A DNA stretch of 64,000 nt, from positions 186,001 to 250,000 of the forward strand of contig NZ_JAGSPJ010000004.1 in assembly GCF_018139545.1 (NCBI RefSeq). Reading direction: 5' to 3'. The stretch is from Affinundibacterium fentianense (lineage in GTDB: Bacteria > Pseudomonadota > Gammaproteobacteria > Burkholderiales > Burkholderiaceae_D). The position numbers and the translations under genes were made by a program. Below the pieces are notes generated by a model, which worked only from the letters and a program-made list of their open reading frames with translations, was not told the origin of the DNA and searched no databases. Positions 47,334-56,300 of this stretch are shown here, one piece after another. How positions within the stretch are numbered: position 1 is the first letter of the stretch; every line of letters starts with the position of its first letter.

Positions 47334-48305
47334 ATGATGGAAACAAATAGTAAAGATTGGCGATATACGGTGATGCCAGCGGTGTTCACATGGCTAAAAG
47401 AGTCAGAATCCGGCGCTCTCGAAATTGACTTTGATGAGACAAAAAGACAAGCCGCATCTGTCTTAAAAGCGCAGGGAAAAGGCGGTAGCCGATTTGGTGG
47501 ATTGGTCGCGTCTGGTACGCTCGGTGAAAACAGTTACCTGACTCCCGAACAGCGTCTCGCTTTACTCAAATCCCTATCTGCAGTTGCAAAAGAATACGAT
47601 GTCCCATTGATCAGTGGCGCTGCAGCAGAAACCAAGGAACAGCTCGCGACTATCATTGAAGGACTCGCAGGAGTTGGCGTGAATACCGTCATGGTCATGC
47701 CACCAAAAACCAAGGAAGCGCCTTCTGATGAAGAAATGTATGCCTACTATGCACTTGCCGCAGCCACTGCAAAAAAAGTAGGCGTCACCATCATGCCGTA
47801 TAACAATCCTGACGCAGCTGGCTATCATGCACTGTCAACCGATCTTCTGAGAAAGCTGTCTGCGCTACCAGAAGTCGTCGCTCTCAAAATATCGACGCTC
47901 GATGTGTCGATCATCGAAACGCTGATCGTAGAAAATAGTGATCTCAAAGTTTTAGCGGGCGTTGACTCTGTCACTGTGCATGCAGGATTGGCTGGCGCAT
48001 GCGGTGGGATTACTGGTGTAGGCACCATCTTCCCCAAAGCAAGTATCACGATGCAAGAGCATGTGTTGAAAGGTGAATGGGCTGAGGCCAACAAAATTTC
48101 TCAGGCACTCAACTCCATCTCCTATCTCGATGCGCAGCCTTTGCTGTTGGAATACCTGAAGTTTGCCATGGGCATTCATCATAATGATGCCGAAGGTGGG
48201 CTTCGCACTTACGGTAAGAAATTGACGCAACAGCAAATTGATGATGTGCGCGCAAGATATATGCTTGCAAAAGAAAGATTGGAACGCTTGGGTTTGGCGG
48301 ACTGA
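47334..48305 (+). CDS. Dihydrodipicolinate synthase / N-acetylneuraminate lyase family protein
   Basis: 323 aa class I aldolase barrel. It has SGTLGENSYLT (60-70), the proton-relay Tyr156 in MPYNNP and the Schiff-base Lys185 in ALKIST. C-terminal residues DAEGGLRTYGKKLT are typical of the family's dimer face. The family cleaves or forms 2-keto acids; the specific substrate (lysine pathway, sialic acid, hydroxyproline or sugar acid) cannot be told. No operon partner. The flanking palindrome and relic suggest it sits in a mobile patch. Confidence 0.88.
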   Translation: MMETNSKDWRYTVMPAVFTWLKESESGALEIDFDETKRQAASVLKAQGKGGSRFGGLVASGTLGENSYLTPEQRLALLKSLSAVAKEYDVPLISGAAAETKEQLATIIEGLAGVGVNTVMVMPPKTKEAPSDEEMYAYYALAAATAKKVGVTIMPYNNPDAAGYHALSTDLLRKLSALPEVVALKISTLDVSIIETLIVENSDLKVLAGVDSVTVHAGLAGACGGITGVGTIFPKASITMQEHVLKGEWAEANKISQALNSISYLDAQPLLLEYLKFAMGIHHNDAEGGLRTYGKKLTQQQIDDVRARYMLAKERLERLGLAD

Positions 48306-48511
48306 TTCTTTCAAATAGTGGACTTACGCAAAAAGAGATAGCTCCTAGCAAGCATCTGTAAGACCATCAACTGTAAGTATTTGTGGGAGCTTTGCCTTAA
48401 CGACTCGGTCGAATTGTCGATCGGGTCGTTTGTCTTTGAGAGAGACTATGCAAGCTTTCGCGTAGATGTTTCTATGATGCTGGGAGCTTGCCATAAAATC
48501 GTGTCACGGAA

Positions 48512-48708
48512 TGGGAGTCAAACCTTGCATTTGACGTTCGACATTCAGTACACCACTTTCTTTCTGCTTCACAGCCTGACTAACTGTCGCGTAACATACT
48601 CCAAATGACTACCTACTTGCTCTTGTGTGTAGTGCCCACTTAAGTATGCCAGTGCCATACTTCCGTTTCGCGGGTTTCCTCAATTGATAGAGTAATTCGA
48701 TGGTTTGA
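48512..48708 (-). repeat. RAYT-element relic (left end and C-terminus)
   Basis: It matches 50242-50435 of the intact element: the end GGGAGTCAAACCTTGC, then the region of the last 50 codons of the transposase, with several stops and indels. Same orientation as the intact copy. Confidence 0.75.
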
Positions 48709-48782
48709 AGGTAAGCGTTCATTGACAGGTCTAAATTAAGTCTTTAAACTGACTTTTCAATATTCATTCAAGGGAGTATGCC

Positions 48783-49055
48783 ATGCGCCTTTCCGAACAA
48801 GTCAAACCAATCAGCTATTTCAAAGATAACGCAGCTAAAGCTATTGCTGAAATGACCGAGACGCATGAACCACTGATCATTACTCAAAATGGTGAAGCGA
48901 CCTGTGTCATACAAGATATTAAGAGCTATGAAGACACAAAAAATACCATGGCTCTGCTGAAAATATTGGCGCTTGGTCGCAAGCAAATCGAAGAAGGTCA
49001 ATTTAAACCTGCTCGCAAAGTCTTCGCAAAAATGGACAAGGAAATACTCAAGTGA
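48783..49055 (+). CDS. Phd/YefM-family antitoxin
   Basis: 90 aa. The Phd/YefM start LSEQVKPISYFKDNAAKAIAEM is followed by EPLIITQNGEATCVIQDIKSYED, the DNA-binding and dimer part. The C-terminal tail would neutralise the toxin. AAGGGAG lies before the ATG. It is the first gene of a pair, overlapping the toxin by 4 bp (GTGA). Confidence 0.9.
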   Translation: MRLSEQVKPISYFKDNAAKAIAEMTETHEPLIITQNGEATCVIQDIKSYEDTKNTMALLKILALGRKQIEEGQFKPARKVFAKMDKEILK

Positions 49056-49387
49056 GTTACACCGTGTACATGCTGGACGATGCGGAAGACGACTTATGGA
49101 ACATCCATAGTTACATTAAGAACCAGTTCTCCAAAACCTTAGCAGATCAAATTTACGTCAGCATTCGCGACAGCATTCTCCTGTTAGAAACAAACCCGCT
49201 TCTAGGCACAAGCATTCCGCAACTCGCAGCACTAGGAATGACGCAGTGGCGACAAATGGTCGTCATGGAAAAAAATAGAGTGGTCTATGAAGTTGAGCAG
49301 AATCGCCAACATATTTATGTCTATTTGATCTGCACAGAACGGCAAGACTACGATGCTTTTCTTCAACGAAGGATTTTTAAAAGATAA
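49052..49387 (+). CDS. ParE/RelE-family toxin
   Basis: 111 aa. It has YMLDDAEDDLWNIHSYI, SILLLETNPLLG and MVVMEKNRVVYEVEQNRQHIYVYLICTERQDY, the ParE/RelE fold pattern. The start is GTG, overlapping the antitoxin stop by 4 bp, which indicates translational coupling. Whether it targets gyrase (ParE) or ribosomal mRNA (RelE) cannot be told. Confidence 0.88.
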   Translation: MSYTVYMLDDAEDDLWNIHSYIKNQFSKTLADQIYVSIRDSILLLETNPLLGTSIPQLAALGMTQWRQMVVMEKNRVVYEVEQNRQHIYVYLICTERQDYDAFLQRRIFKR

Positions 49388-49514
49388 TGCAGAGCGCTTG
49401 TTCGTGGCGAAATTTAAGCTGCCAATCACCTATTGTTCGTCTGGTTAACATGTCGTTTCACGGCTCAAATTACTCCAAGGGCAGACACAGTTGACGGCAG
49501 GCGGCTAGATGATT

Positions 49515-49600
49515 ATCAGTTCTAACTTTCATGCATGGTAGTTGGTCATGCTTGAATGTTGGAACTGACCTCAAGCTCATGTCAAATGTAAGGCCTGACC
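49515..49600. repeat. REP-like palindrome plus RAYT end fragment
   Basis: 49515-49570 is an imperfect inverted repeat (ATCAGTTCTAACTTTCATGC / GCTTGAATGTTGGAACTGAC), related to that at 60710-60760. 49581-49600 (GTCAAATGTAAGGCCTGACC) matches the right end of the RAYT element at 51175-51196. No coding function. Confidence 0.65.
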
Positions 49601-49706
49601 ACGTGCTCCCGCGCGCGCTCGATCGAATGTTACGGTAGTAGAGATCAAAAAAATCACACACGAGCCATCTAATATCAACCACTACAAACAGTAAGGAAAA
49701 TTACTC

Positions 49707-50195
49707 ATGGAGTACAACGATTTACTAACCGGTTTTTACTTCAATGTGAAAGTTGATGGGAGCAGCAGCGATGCCGATGCCTCATTTCAGGAAGTTCATG
49801 GCTTATATAAAGAAATGAATATCGAAGAGGTGAATACTAACGATGAAAATCACTCTACGTACCGCCTACCCAGCACCGCAAAGTGTCCTAATCTGATTTT
49901 AAGGCGAGGTATCGCATCGACTAATTCCGAATTGATCGCTTGGTGCCAAAACACAATCGACTGTGATTTGGATAAGCCGATACAAACTAAGAATATTTCA
50001 CTGACTCTAACCAATGAAAATGGGGAGAGTTGTATGAGTTGGCGTTTCGTGAAAGCATATCCGATCAAATATTCAGTTGCGGATCTAAAATCAACGGAAA
50101 ATTCGATTTTATTGGAAATTCTAGAATTTAGTTACCAATGCTTTGAAGTTGAAACCAGTCCAGTCAAGGAAAGTAAGCTTAAATCAAGACGTTAA
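49707..50195 (+). CDS. Phage/eCIS-type tail tube protein (gp19-like), orphan
   Basis: 162 aa. The segment order matches T4-gp19-like tube proteins of contractile injection systems: FYFNVKVDG, FQEVHGLYKEMNIEEV, RLPSTAKCPNLILRRGIA, LIAWCQNTIDCD, ISLTLTNENGES, SWRFVKAYPIKYSVADLKSTENSILLEILEFSYQ. Such proteins stack into the inner tube of phage tails, R-pyocins and eCIS particles. No sheath, baseplate or ATPase gene is in the window, so it is an orphan. AAGGAAAA lies 10 nt before the ATG. RAYT elements flank it on both sides. Function here is unknown. Confidence 0.8.
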   Translation: MEYNDLLTGFYFNVKVDGSSSDADASFQEVHGLYKEMNIEEVNTNDENHSTYRLPSTAKCPNLILRRGIASTNSELIAWCQNTIDCDLDKPIQTKNISLTLTNENGESCMSWRFVKAYPIKYSVADLKSTENSILLEILEFSYQCFEVETSPVKESKLKSRR

Positions 50196-50241
50196 TACAT
50201 TCGATAAATTGGCTACAGTCATTCTGCGTTTAAGCATGCAT

Positions 50242-51196
50242 GGGGTCAGGTTTTAATTCGACTTTAAGCAATCAATCAACACCACGCTCTTTCTGTCTCA
50301 CAGCCCGACTAACCGTCGCGTAACTTACACCAAAATGGCTACCGACTTGCTCGAGTGTGTAGTGTCCATTTAAGTATGCCAGTGCCATATTTTCGTTTCG
50401 CGTATTCCCCAGATTGACAAAGTAATCCAATGGTTTGATCGGGGCTTGTTTTTGTTTTTTGGGGATGTCTTTGCGTGATTGTTCGGAATCGAGCTTGCAT
50501 TGCATATCCAGTACAAAATCGTCGTCACCGAGATAAATTTGGTTCTTCAGGCTCTGCCAAGGAGAAGGCTGTCCTTTGCCCTGTTGTACAAATTCACGAT
50601 AGCGCTGCTGTGCGATATGCTTGGTCTTGGCAAATCCACCCAGAACCCAATCGGTCGTTAAACACGCAGCACCTTCTACCATGCCTGCGGTAGCGCGATA
50701 ACTGCTCCACGGCCAATCTTTAGCGCTGCGAACCATGCCAGCACGTACCGGATTTAAGGCGATGTAGCGCGTCAATTCAAGCAGGTAGGATTCCTTCTGC
50801 ACCAAAATCGCTTTAAATCGCCCCTTAAAAACATGGCCGACGCGTTGATACTGCCGATTGACATACTGGGTATAAGAACCATTGAGCAATTTCATCCCGT
50901 CAGACAAACTTGCGCGATTGGTTTCAATCAACAGGTGGTAATGATTGTCCATCAGACAGTAAGCGTGACAATACCAATCATAACGATCCACCACGATTTT
51001 CAACAGCGATAAAAACCGCTGTCTATCATCGTCATTGCCATAAATGTTCCCTCGTGCATTCCCGCGAGCGGTGACGTGGTACAAAGCACCTGTGTACTCT
51101 ATACGCAAGGGTCTTACCATTTCAATCTTCCGTCGGTTTAGTAACGGTCGAGTGTGGGATGGTGAAAGAGGAGTGTCAAATATAAGGCCTGACCCC
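50242..51196 (-). mobile_element. Intact RAYT-encoding element with inverted ends
   Basis: The element carries GGGGTCAGGTTTTAATTCG (from 50242) at one end and GTCAAATATAAGGCCTGACC at the other (ending 51196). These are imperfect inverted repeats, and they enclose the transposase gene with about 30 and 55 bp margins. Fragments of the same element occur at six or more sites in the window. Confidence 0.75.
50272..51120 (-). CDS. REP-associated tyrosine transposase (RAYT, Y1_Tnp)
   Basis: 282 aa. The N-terminal Y1 domain starts RIEYTGALYHVTARGNARG. The HUH motif is H60-Y-H62 (MDNHYHLLIET), and the catalytic Tyr is in SYLLELTRYIALNPVRAG (Y112 or Y119). RAYT proteins act on single-stranded REP palindromes and are usually domesticated. 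The C-terminal 100 residues end in a helix-turn-helix-like GSHFGVSYATVSRAV. The frame is intact, so this is the likely source of the decayed copies. Confidence 0.93.
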   Translation of the reverse strand: MVRPLRIEYTGALYHVTARGNARGNIYGNDDDRQRFLSLLKIVVDRYDWYCHAYCLMDNHYHLLIETNRASLSDGMKLLNGSYTQYVNRQYQRVGHVFKGRFKAILVQKESYLLELTRYIALNPVRAGMVRSAKDWPWSSYRATAGMVEGAACLTTDWVLGGFAKTKHIAQQRYREFVQQGKGQPSPWQSLKNQIYLGDDDFVLDMQCKLDSEQSRKDIPKKQKQAPIKPLDYFVNLGNTRNENMALAYLNGHYTLEQVGSHFGVSYATVSRAVRQKERGVD

Positions 51197-51350
51197 GTGC
51201 ACCTTGCTTACTTTTTCTATGTTTCAACATCAAATCGAATGCACATCTCCCTTTAATGAATTCAAGATATTGGAGATCTCTCAATTTTAGCAGCGAAATA
51301 GAACTCGCTTCTCAAAATAGGCGCCTACGCTTTTAATCTAAATAACTCAA

Positions 51351-53144
51351 TCAAAACCCCGGCGGCCGTTCCCCCGCTACCGCAAAATGTTTTTCCAAAG
51401 CCAAGCCCGCACGGGCGATGGTGGCTTCGTCGAATAGGCGGCCGATGAAGGTGACGCCGTAGGGGACTTTTCTTGGTGTGCTGAATTTGATCGGCGGATT
51501 GTTGGGATCAGGTGCCCAGTCGCTGCGGGTTTCGGTGATTTCTACGCTGCCTGTTTTTATGGTCAACGATGGATGTCCGGTGAAGTTGGAGATCGTCAGC
51601 ATTTCGTCGCGTAGTGAGGGCACGAGTAAGAGATCGACTTCGTTCATGATGCGGGCCATTTCGATGGCGACTTTGCGGCGTAGGCGGTCGGCTTGCACGA
51701 AGTCGACTGCGGAAAGGAAGCGCGCTTCGCGGAAGAGGTTGGGCCAGGCATCGGGGACTTGGGCTTTGAGTTGATTGACTCGGGCGTCTAAGGTGATGTC
51801 TTCGAAGGCCGCCGCCGCTTCGGCGAACAGCACCACATTCAAAGAACTGTAGGGCCAATCGGGTAGCGATACCGGCGTTGGAATCATGCCGAGTTTTTTT
51901 GCCGCTTCCAAAGCCGCGCGATCGACGTCGGTGGCGCCGCTATCGTTCATCCATGCGGGAAAGTAGCCGACTTTTAAGCCGCGTACGGAGGCATTGGCAT
52001 CGAAATCCAAAGTCGATGGTACACAGGCGACGTCGGCTTGATCGGGGCCGGAGATCGCGTTCAATACCAACATAGCGTCTTCCACGCTGCGCGTCATCGG
52101 GCCCAATTTGTCGAGCGACCAGCATAAGGTCATGGCGCCGGTGCGTGGCACGCGACCATAGGTGGGGCGCAGACCCGTCACACCACAGCGCATACTCGGG
52201 CTGACGATACTGCCGCCGGTTTCGCTGCCGATAGAAAACGCGACCAATGCCGCGGCAGTGGCTGCGCCTGGGCCCGCGCTGGAACCAGAAGCGCCTTCTT
52301 CCAATAACCACGGATTCATGGTCTGCCCACCGAACCAAATATCATTGAGTGCCAAGGCACCTAAGCTGAGCTTGGCAATCATCACCGCACCCGCTTCGTT
52401 CAAGCGCGTGATGACGGTGGCATCTTTGTTGGGCACACGATCTTTAAACGGCTCCGCGCCCCAAGTGGTGGCGATGCCAGCGGTGTCTAACAAATCTTTC
52501 ACGCCATACGGAATGCCATGCAAAGGCCCACGATATTTTCCGGCGGCGATCTCGGCATCGGCTTGCTTGGCGCGCGCCAAAGCATGTTCGCGCGTGACGG
52601 TGATGACACTGCGCAGTTTGGGATCGAGCCTTTGAATGCGGTCCAGATAAATTTGCGTCAAACGCATCGAACTCAACTGCTTCGTTTCAATCCAGCGCGA
52701 CAATTGCGATACCGGCGCATAAGCGATGTCCGCATCGCTCTTCGGCAAAGGCATGGCTTTGGCGTGTGAACGTATGAATTGATTGTGGGCAGAGCGTTTT
52801 TTGCCAGCGACGACAGCAGGGTTCCACACCGTGGCAGGAGAAACTTCTACTTCGATCGCCAGCTTACGCGGCCCCGTGCGACGCTCCAACGAAGATGCCA
52901 TCGACACCCGCCAACTATTCGCCGCCATCTCGCGCTCTGCCGGCGTCATCGACACTTGCATCAACTTCTCTGCTTCCGCAAACGTCGTCGCCGTCACTTC
53001 CGGTCCCACCGCCGCTGTCGCACCGAAGGTTGGCGGTGCACCGGGTGTAGTTGGATTTTGTTCAGCGAGTGCAACACGACTTGAAGTGGCTAAAGCGAGC
53101 AGGCCTAAAGGCGCATTCATCAGAAATTGGCGGCGAAGTTTCAT
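51351..53144 (-). CDS. Amidase-signature family hydrolase, Tat-exported
   Basis: 597 aa. A twin-arginine signal (LRRQFLMNAPLGLLALATSS) precedes the amidase-signature domain. The catalytic Ser-cisSer-Lys triad is visible: Lys216 (GVKD), the cis-Ser in SGSSAGPGAA (288/289) and nucleophile Ser312 (ETGGSIVSP). The family hydrolyses amides; substrate is unknown. It also has an N-terminal extension of about 130 residues before the core. GC is high relative to neighbours, with strong third-position GC, which suggests a different history. The first 22 codons occur again as a fragment at 56082. Confidence 0.92.
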   Translation of the reverse strand: MKLRRQFLMNAPLGLLALATSSRVALAEQNPTTPGAPPTFGATAAVGPEVTATTFAEAEKLMQVSMTPAEREMAANSWRVSMASSLERRTGPRKLAIEVEVSPATVWNPAVVAGKKRSAHNQFIRSHAKAMPLPKSDADIAYAPVSQLSRWIETKQLSSMRLTQIYLDRIQRLDPKLRSVITVTREHALARAKQADAEIAAGKYRGPLHGIPYGVKDLLDTAGIATTWGAEPFKDRVPNKDATVITRLNEAGAVMIAKLSLGALALNDIWFGGQTMNPWLLEEGASGSSAGPGAATAAALVAFSIGSETGGSIVSPSMRCGVTGLRPTYGRVPRTGAMTLCWSLDKLGPMTRSVEDAMLVLNAISGPDQADVACVPSTLDFDANASVRGLKVGYFPAWMNDSGATDVDRAALEAAKKLGMIPTPVSLPDWPYSSLNVVLFAEAAAAFEDITLDARVNQLKAQVPDAWPNLFREARFLSAVDFVQADRLRRKVAIEMARIMNEVDLLLVPSLRDEMLTISNFTGHPSLTIKTGSVEITETRSDWAPDPNNPPIKFSTPRKVPYGVTFIGRLFDEATIARAGLALEKHFAVAGERPPGF

Positions 53145-53345
53145 ACGTTCTCTTGGTTAGGTGAGGTGGATGAAACTTGATACTAACATGCGGTTGTCAC
53201 AGTGTTAGAGCAGAAATTTGATTTTACTTGGTAAAATCAATGGTAAGTTTGCATCCTGTGTAGTTGCTATTCATCGCGAGATGGGTTATTCGAGGCTTGG
53301 CTCTGTGTATCTTGGAATTGAGTGTTCATCGAACAAATCTCGACC

Positions 53346-53590
53346 AAGAGATGGTAGTAATTGTCCATCAGACGGCGAGCCTGGCGATACCAATCATAGC
53401 GATCCAAGGTGATATTCAACCGCAAAAAAGCCGCTGTCGACCATCTTCATTCGCATAAATATACACGTGCAATCTCGAGGGTCGTGACGTGGTAAAAAGC
53501 ACCTGCATACTCTATTCGCAATGGCCTCACCATTTCAATTTCCGCCGATTTTGTTTCGGTAGAGTCTCGAATGTCGAGTTACAAATATAA
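53346..53590 (-). repeat. RAYT-element relic (N-terminal half)
   Basis: It matches 50930-51185: the HUH-region sequence GTCCATCAGAC, the start region reading LRIEYAGAFYHVT-like on the minus strand (53490-53535), and the 5' margin CATTTCAATTTCCGCCG. Stops and indels interrupt it. Confidence 0.75.
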
Positions 53591-53817
53591 AATTTAAGTC
53601 TTATTCCTTGCTTGGATGTGCCCCTTTGTTTGCGAATTTCATATTGAAAGACTTAATCGCAGCAGTTAACGAATATTCGATATAGCCACTTGGCAACTGG
53701 AGTCGAAGAGCCCCCCAATTTGTTTGACTATTTAAAGAAAATGTTATCATTGAGCTTAGCTCAAAGCCTTACTGTGATCGTGGCAGCACTAGAGGAAAAT
53801 ACGTACGGAGAGTCAAT

Positions 53818-54963
53818 ATGGATACAAGCGAATCAACTTCATATAGCGCAGGGCTCCAGCGCGGTATCGACGGTAAGGCGGAGGACTCACCTCTTTTTGA
53901 TTTGGTATCGATCTTCGAGAACGACGAGCAAAAGAAGCTACGATCAGAAGGGCATAAGGAGGGACTACGCATTCGCGCTCAGAATGCAGTACTAGCAGAA
54001 ACACTCAATAGCATCAATGAAAAGCAAGTCGAATCAACTCTCAACAATACTGTTTCAAGTAACTCCAGCGAAGAAAGTTCTAGCTATAGTTCAAGTTCGG
54101 GTTCTAGCGACGGTGGTGGTCTCCTTAACCTCGTCGGGCTAATTGGCGGTGCTTTTGCTCTATATTACCTCTACATATTTGCCAACAAATTCTGGGACTA
54201 CTGCTCCGACTGGAAGCTCCACACTCTGCTGCAAGACAAATATGTTGCAGCCTATTACTATTATTTGGTCATAGTGCCATTAAAAGGTTTTGCGGGCATT
54301 GCATCGATCTTAAAATCGATAGCTTTGACGATCGGTATCTCGGACGCTTGGTTCACCACCACAGCGACCATCGCCTTAGTTATATGCGGCATCATTTATG
54401 CCGCTGTATTATTGGTCGCATACTATTTTCTATTGTTACTGCCAAGCGTCGCTTTTGTTCAGATTAAAGGACTCGTTACCGGCGATACCAATAATAGAAA
54501 TGATTCGTACCCGATCACATCATTCGCACTGATTTTTGCCATTATTCCGCTCTGTTTGTGGGGAGCATTGAGCTTCAAACAAAAAGATAGACTCGAACCA
54601 GATGTCGCCACGCTAGGTTCGCAATCGGAATCGACAAACCGCTCTACCGAAAGTGGATACGAGTCTAGATCAAAAAATAATCACAATACAATCAAACCTA
54701 GAACTTCAATCGAATCAAAGAAAAGCACGCCACAAATCGCTCAGACTGAGTTAGTGTCAATATCCCCAGCGAACCAGTTTGCCACTAACAAGGTGCCATC
54801 TAATGTTGTAAAAACTCCAGAGTCCATAGCAAAGGAAGTTAAAATTGAATACGGTGCAAAGCTTGACGCCTGTATCGACAAACATAATTTTGGACACACG
54901 ATGGATGAGATCTTAACAACTCTCTGCGCAGACGAAAAAAAACAATATGATTTGCATCGTTAA
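53818..54963 (+). CDS. Hypothetical multi-pass membrane protein with Ser-rich linker
   Basis: 381 aa. N-terminal 80 residues are charged and contain Gly-spaced repeats (AGLQRGIDGK, RSEGHKEGLRIRAQNAV). A Ser/Glu-rich linker (82-98) leads to about four hydrophobic segments (about 101-122, 140-165, 178-205, 231-247), and a disordered Ser/Asn/Lys tail follows. The last 35 residues contain two Cys (DACIDKHNF, TTLCADEKK), perhaps a small folded domain. No family recognised. GGAGAG lies before the ATG. A lipoprotein follows 63 bp on. Confidence 0.7.
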   Translation: MDTSESTSYSAGLQRGIDGKAEDSPLFDLVSIFENDEQKKLRSEGHKEGLRIRAQNAVLAETLNSINEKQVESTLNNTVSSNSSEESSSYSSSSGSSDGGGLLNLVGLIGGAFALYYLYIFANKFWDYCSDWKLHTLLQDKYVAAYYYYLVIVPLKGFAGIASILKSIALTIGISDAWFTTTATIALVICGIIYAAVLLVAYYFLLLLPSVAFVQIKGLVTGDTNNRNDSYPITSFALIFAIIPLCLWGALSFKQKDRLEPDVATLGSQSESTNRSTESGYESRSKNNHNTIKPRTSIESKKSTPQIAQTELVSISPANQFATNKVPSNVVKTPESIAKEVKIEYGAKLDACIDKHNFGHTMDEILTTLCADEKKQYDLHR

Positions 54964-55026
54964 TCTACAAACACTCTGTCACCAACAATTAATGCAAAAG
55001 ACCAATTTCATCACTAAGGAAATGCT

Positions 55027-55722
55027 ATGAGTCCATCTCAAACGATCGGAATGCTGTTCGTATCAACTGGAATCCTTGCTGGCTGCGCCAACAATATACA
55101 TCCTGTTGCGGTCTCAAATGACAAGCTCGAGATTAAAAAAATGACATCCTGCGCGCGCCCCATAGGTACGATTTTCATTCGTGAAAGTGATGCTCTACCT
55201 TCATACCGCCAAATCTATAACGCCGCTGGCAACACGAGCAACTATGGCCACCTCGAATCACTTGTGCCACTTGCTCGAGCAGCTCTTCAGACACGAGGTT
55301 GTTTTACGGTTATTGATGCTCCAAAATCAAATGACTGGAACAATAGCCAACAGGCTTCTGCCCGTTACAGGCTAAACATTGAAAGAGCAATGTTGGATGA
55401 TTCTGGCGATTTCACGACAGATGAACTTGGCCGACGCAAGCGTGTATCACTTAACCCTGGTATAAGCGTAACTAAAGCACTATTTGGTTCAAGACTGATT
55501 ACTTCAGTCATAAGCGTAACGATTACAGATTCCACCACAGGAACGGTTTATAGAGGTATTGGCCGAGCATCAACTCAAGAAAATTACACAAGTATGCCCG
55601 AAGTTCATGAACTATCGACACTTGCAATGGGACGAATAGTTCCCGGCGATGGCGATTTACTCTCGGCCGCAATGTTATTTAGTATTGATCGGGCTGTCGA
55701 TGAATATCGAAAAACACGTTAA
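55027..55722 (+). CDS. Putative lipoprotein, CsgG-like features uncertain
   Basis: 231 aa. The lipobox is ILAGC (Cys20). Segments such as ARAALQTRGCFTVIDAPK, ARYRLNIERAMLDD, SVISVTITDSTTGTVYRGIGRAS and AMLFSIDRAVDEYRK give an alternating pattern seen in CsgG-like and DUF-type outer-membrane lipoproteins (small alpha/beta fold with a repeat of the TGxVYRG kind). The assignment is weak. AAGGAAA lies before the ATG. It is likely co-transcribed with the membrane protein upstream. Confidence 0.68.
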   Translation: MSPSQTIGMLFVSTGILAGCANNIHPVAVSNDKLEIKKMTSCARPIGTIFIRESDALPSYRQIYNAAGNTSNYGHLESLVPLARAALQTRGCFTVIDAPKSNDWNNSQQASARYRLNIERAMLDDSGDFTTDELGRRKRVSLNPGISVTKALFGSRLITSVISVTITDSTTGTVYRGIGRASTQENYTSMPEVHELSTLAMGRIVPGDGDLLSAAMLFSIDRAVDEYRKTR

Positions 55723-55781
55723 ATGATATAAATGCGTTTCTTTTGAACGACCAGATTACTGCTTACCACTTGTATTCTCAG

Positions 55782-55982
55782 CTACTCGTTTTGCCTCAAG
55801 AATCCAACTTTGAAAAGACGTCCATTTACTTCGACACTTTCCAGACCAAGAACACGATCATCATCGTCTAGCGCAACTACATAGTCGCTGTTTGCTAGTT
55901 TAAATGGTTGTTGGAGAATCGTTTCATCCGCTGACAAAATCAATTCCTCAAGTTCAGCCTTGTCGTAATTTATCGAAAACAT
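55782..55982 (-). CDS. Small hypothetical protein
   Basis: 66 aa, acidic. It has DKAELEELILSADETILQQ and DYVVALDDDDRVLGLESVEVNGRLFKVGFL, which could be a helix followed by a small beta sheet. TAGGAAAT lies just before the ATG. No family is recognised. It lies beside the amidase remnant. Confidence 0.5.
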   Translation of the reverse strand: MFSINYDKAELEELILSADETILQQPFKLANSDYVVALDDDDRVLGLESVEVNGRLFKVGFLRQNE

Positions 55983-56081
55983 ATATTTCCTAATTTTTAG
56001 CAGTCGTTTAATTTAGCTCCCGCGTGAGCGTAACAGAAAATCAAAACGCATCTATTTTGAAAGCCGAGAAAAACAGGCTCT

Positions 56082-56191
56082 TTGAAGTGGCTAAAGCAAG
56101 CAGGCCTAAAGGCCCATTCATTAGAAATTGGCGACGGAGTTTCATACGTTCTCTCAGTTAGTTGGGGTAGATGAAGCTTGATACTAACATG
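56082..56191 (-). pseudogene. Duplicated amidase 5' fragment with upstream region
   Basis: About 110 bp match 53081-53190, that is, the first 22 codons of the amidase gene (MKLRRQFLMN, then PLGLLALATS) and roughly 45 bp of its upstream DNA, at about 85 percent identity by eye. Downstream of this the frame diverges and stops. It is a remnant, not a gene. Confidence 0.82.
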
Positions 56192-56300
56192 GTGTCGAAG
56201 AGGTGTTGGTGCTGAGGCAGGTTTCAATCACGCGTAGTTGATGCGGCTTGGACATCTATTTCAGATTTGTTCGGAAACAAAAATGGATGCCCTGCGAACA

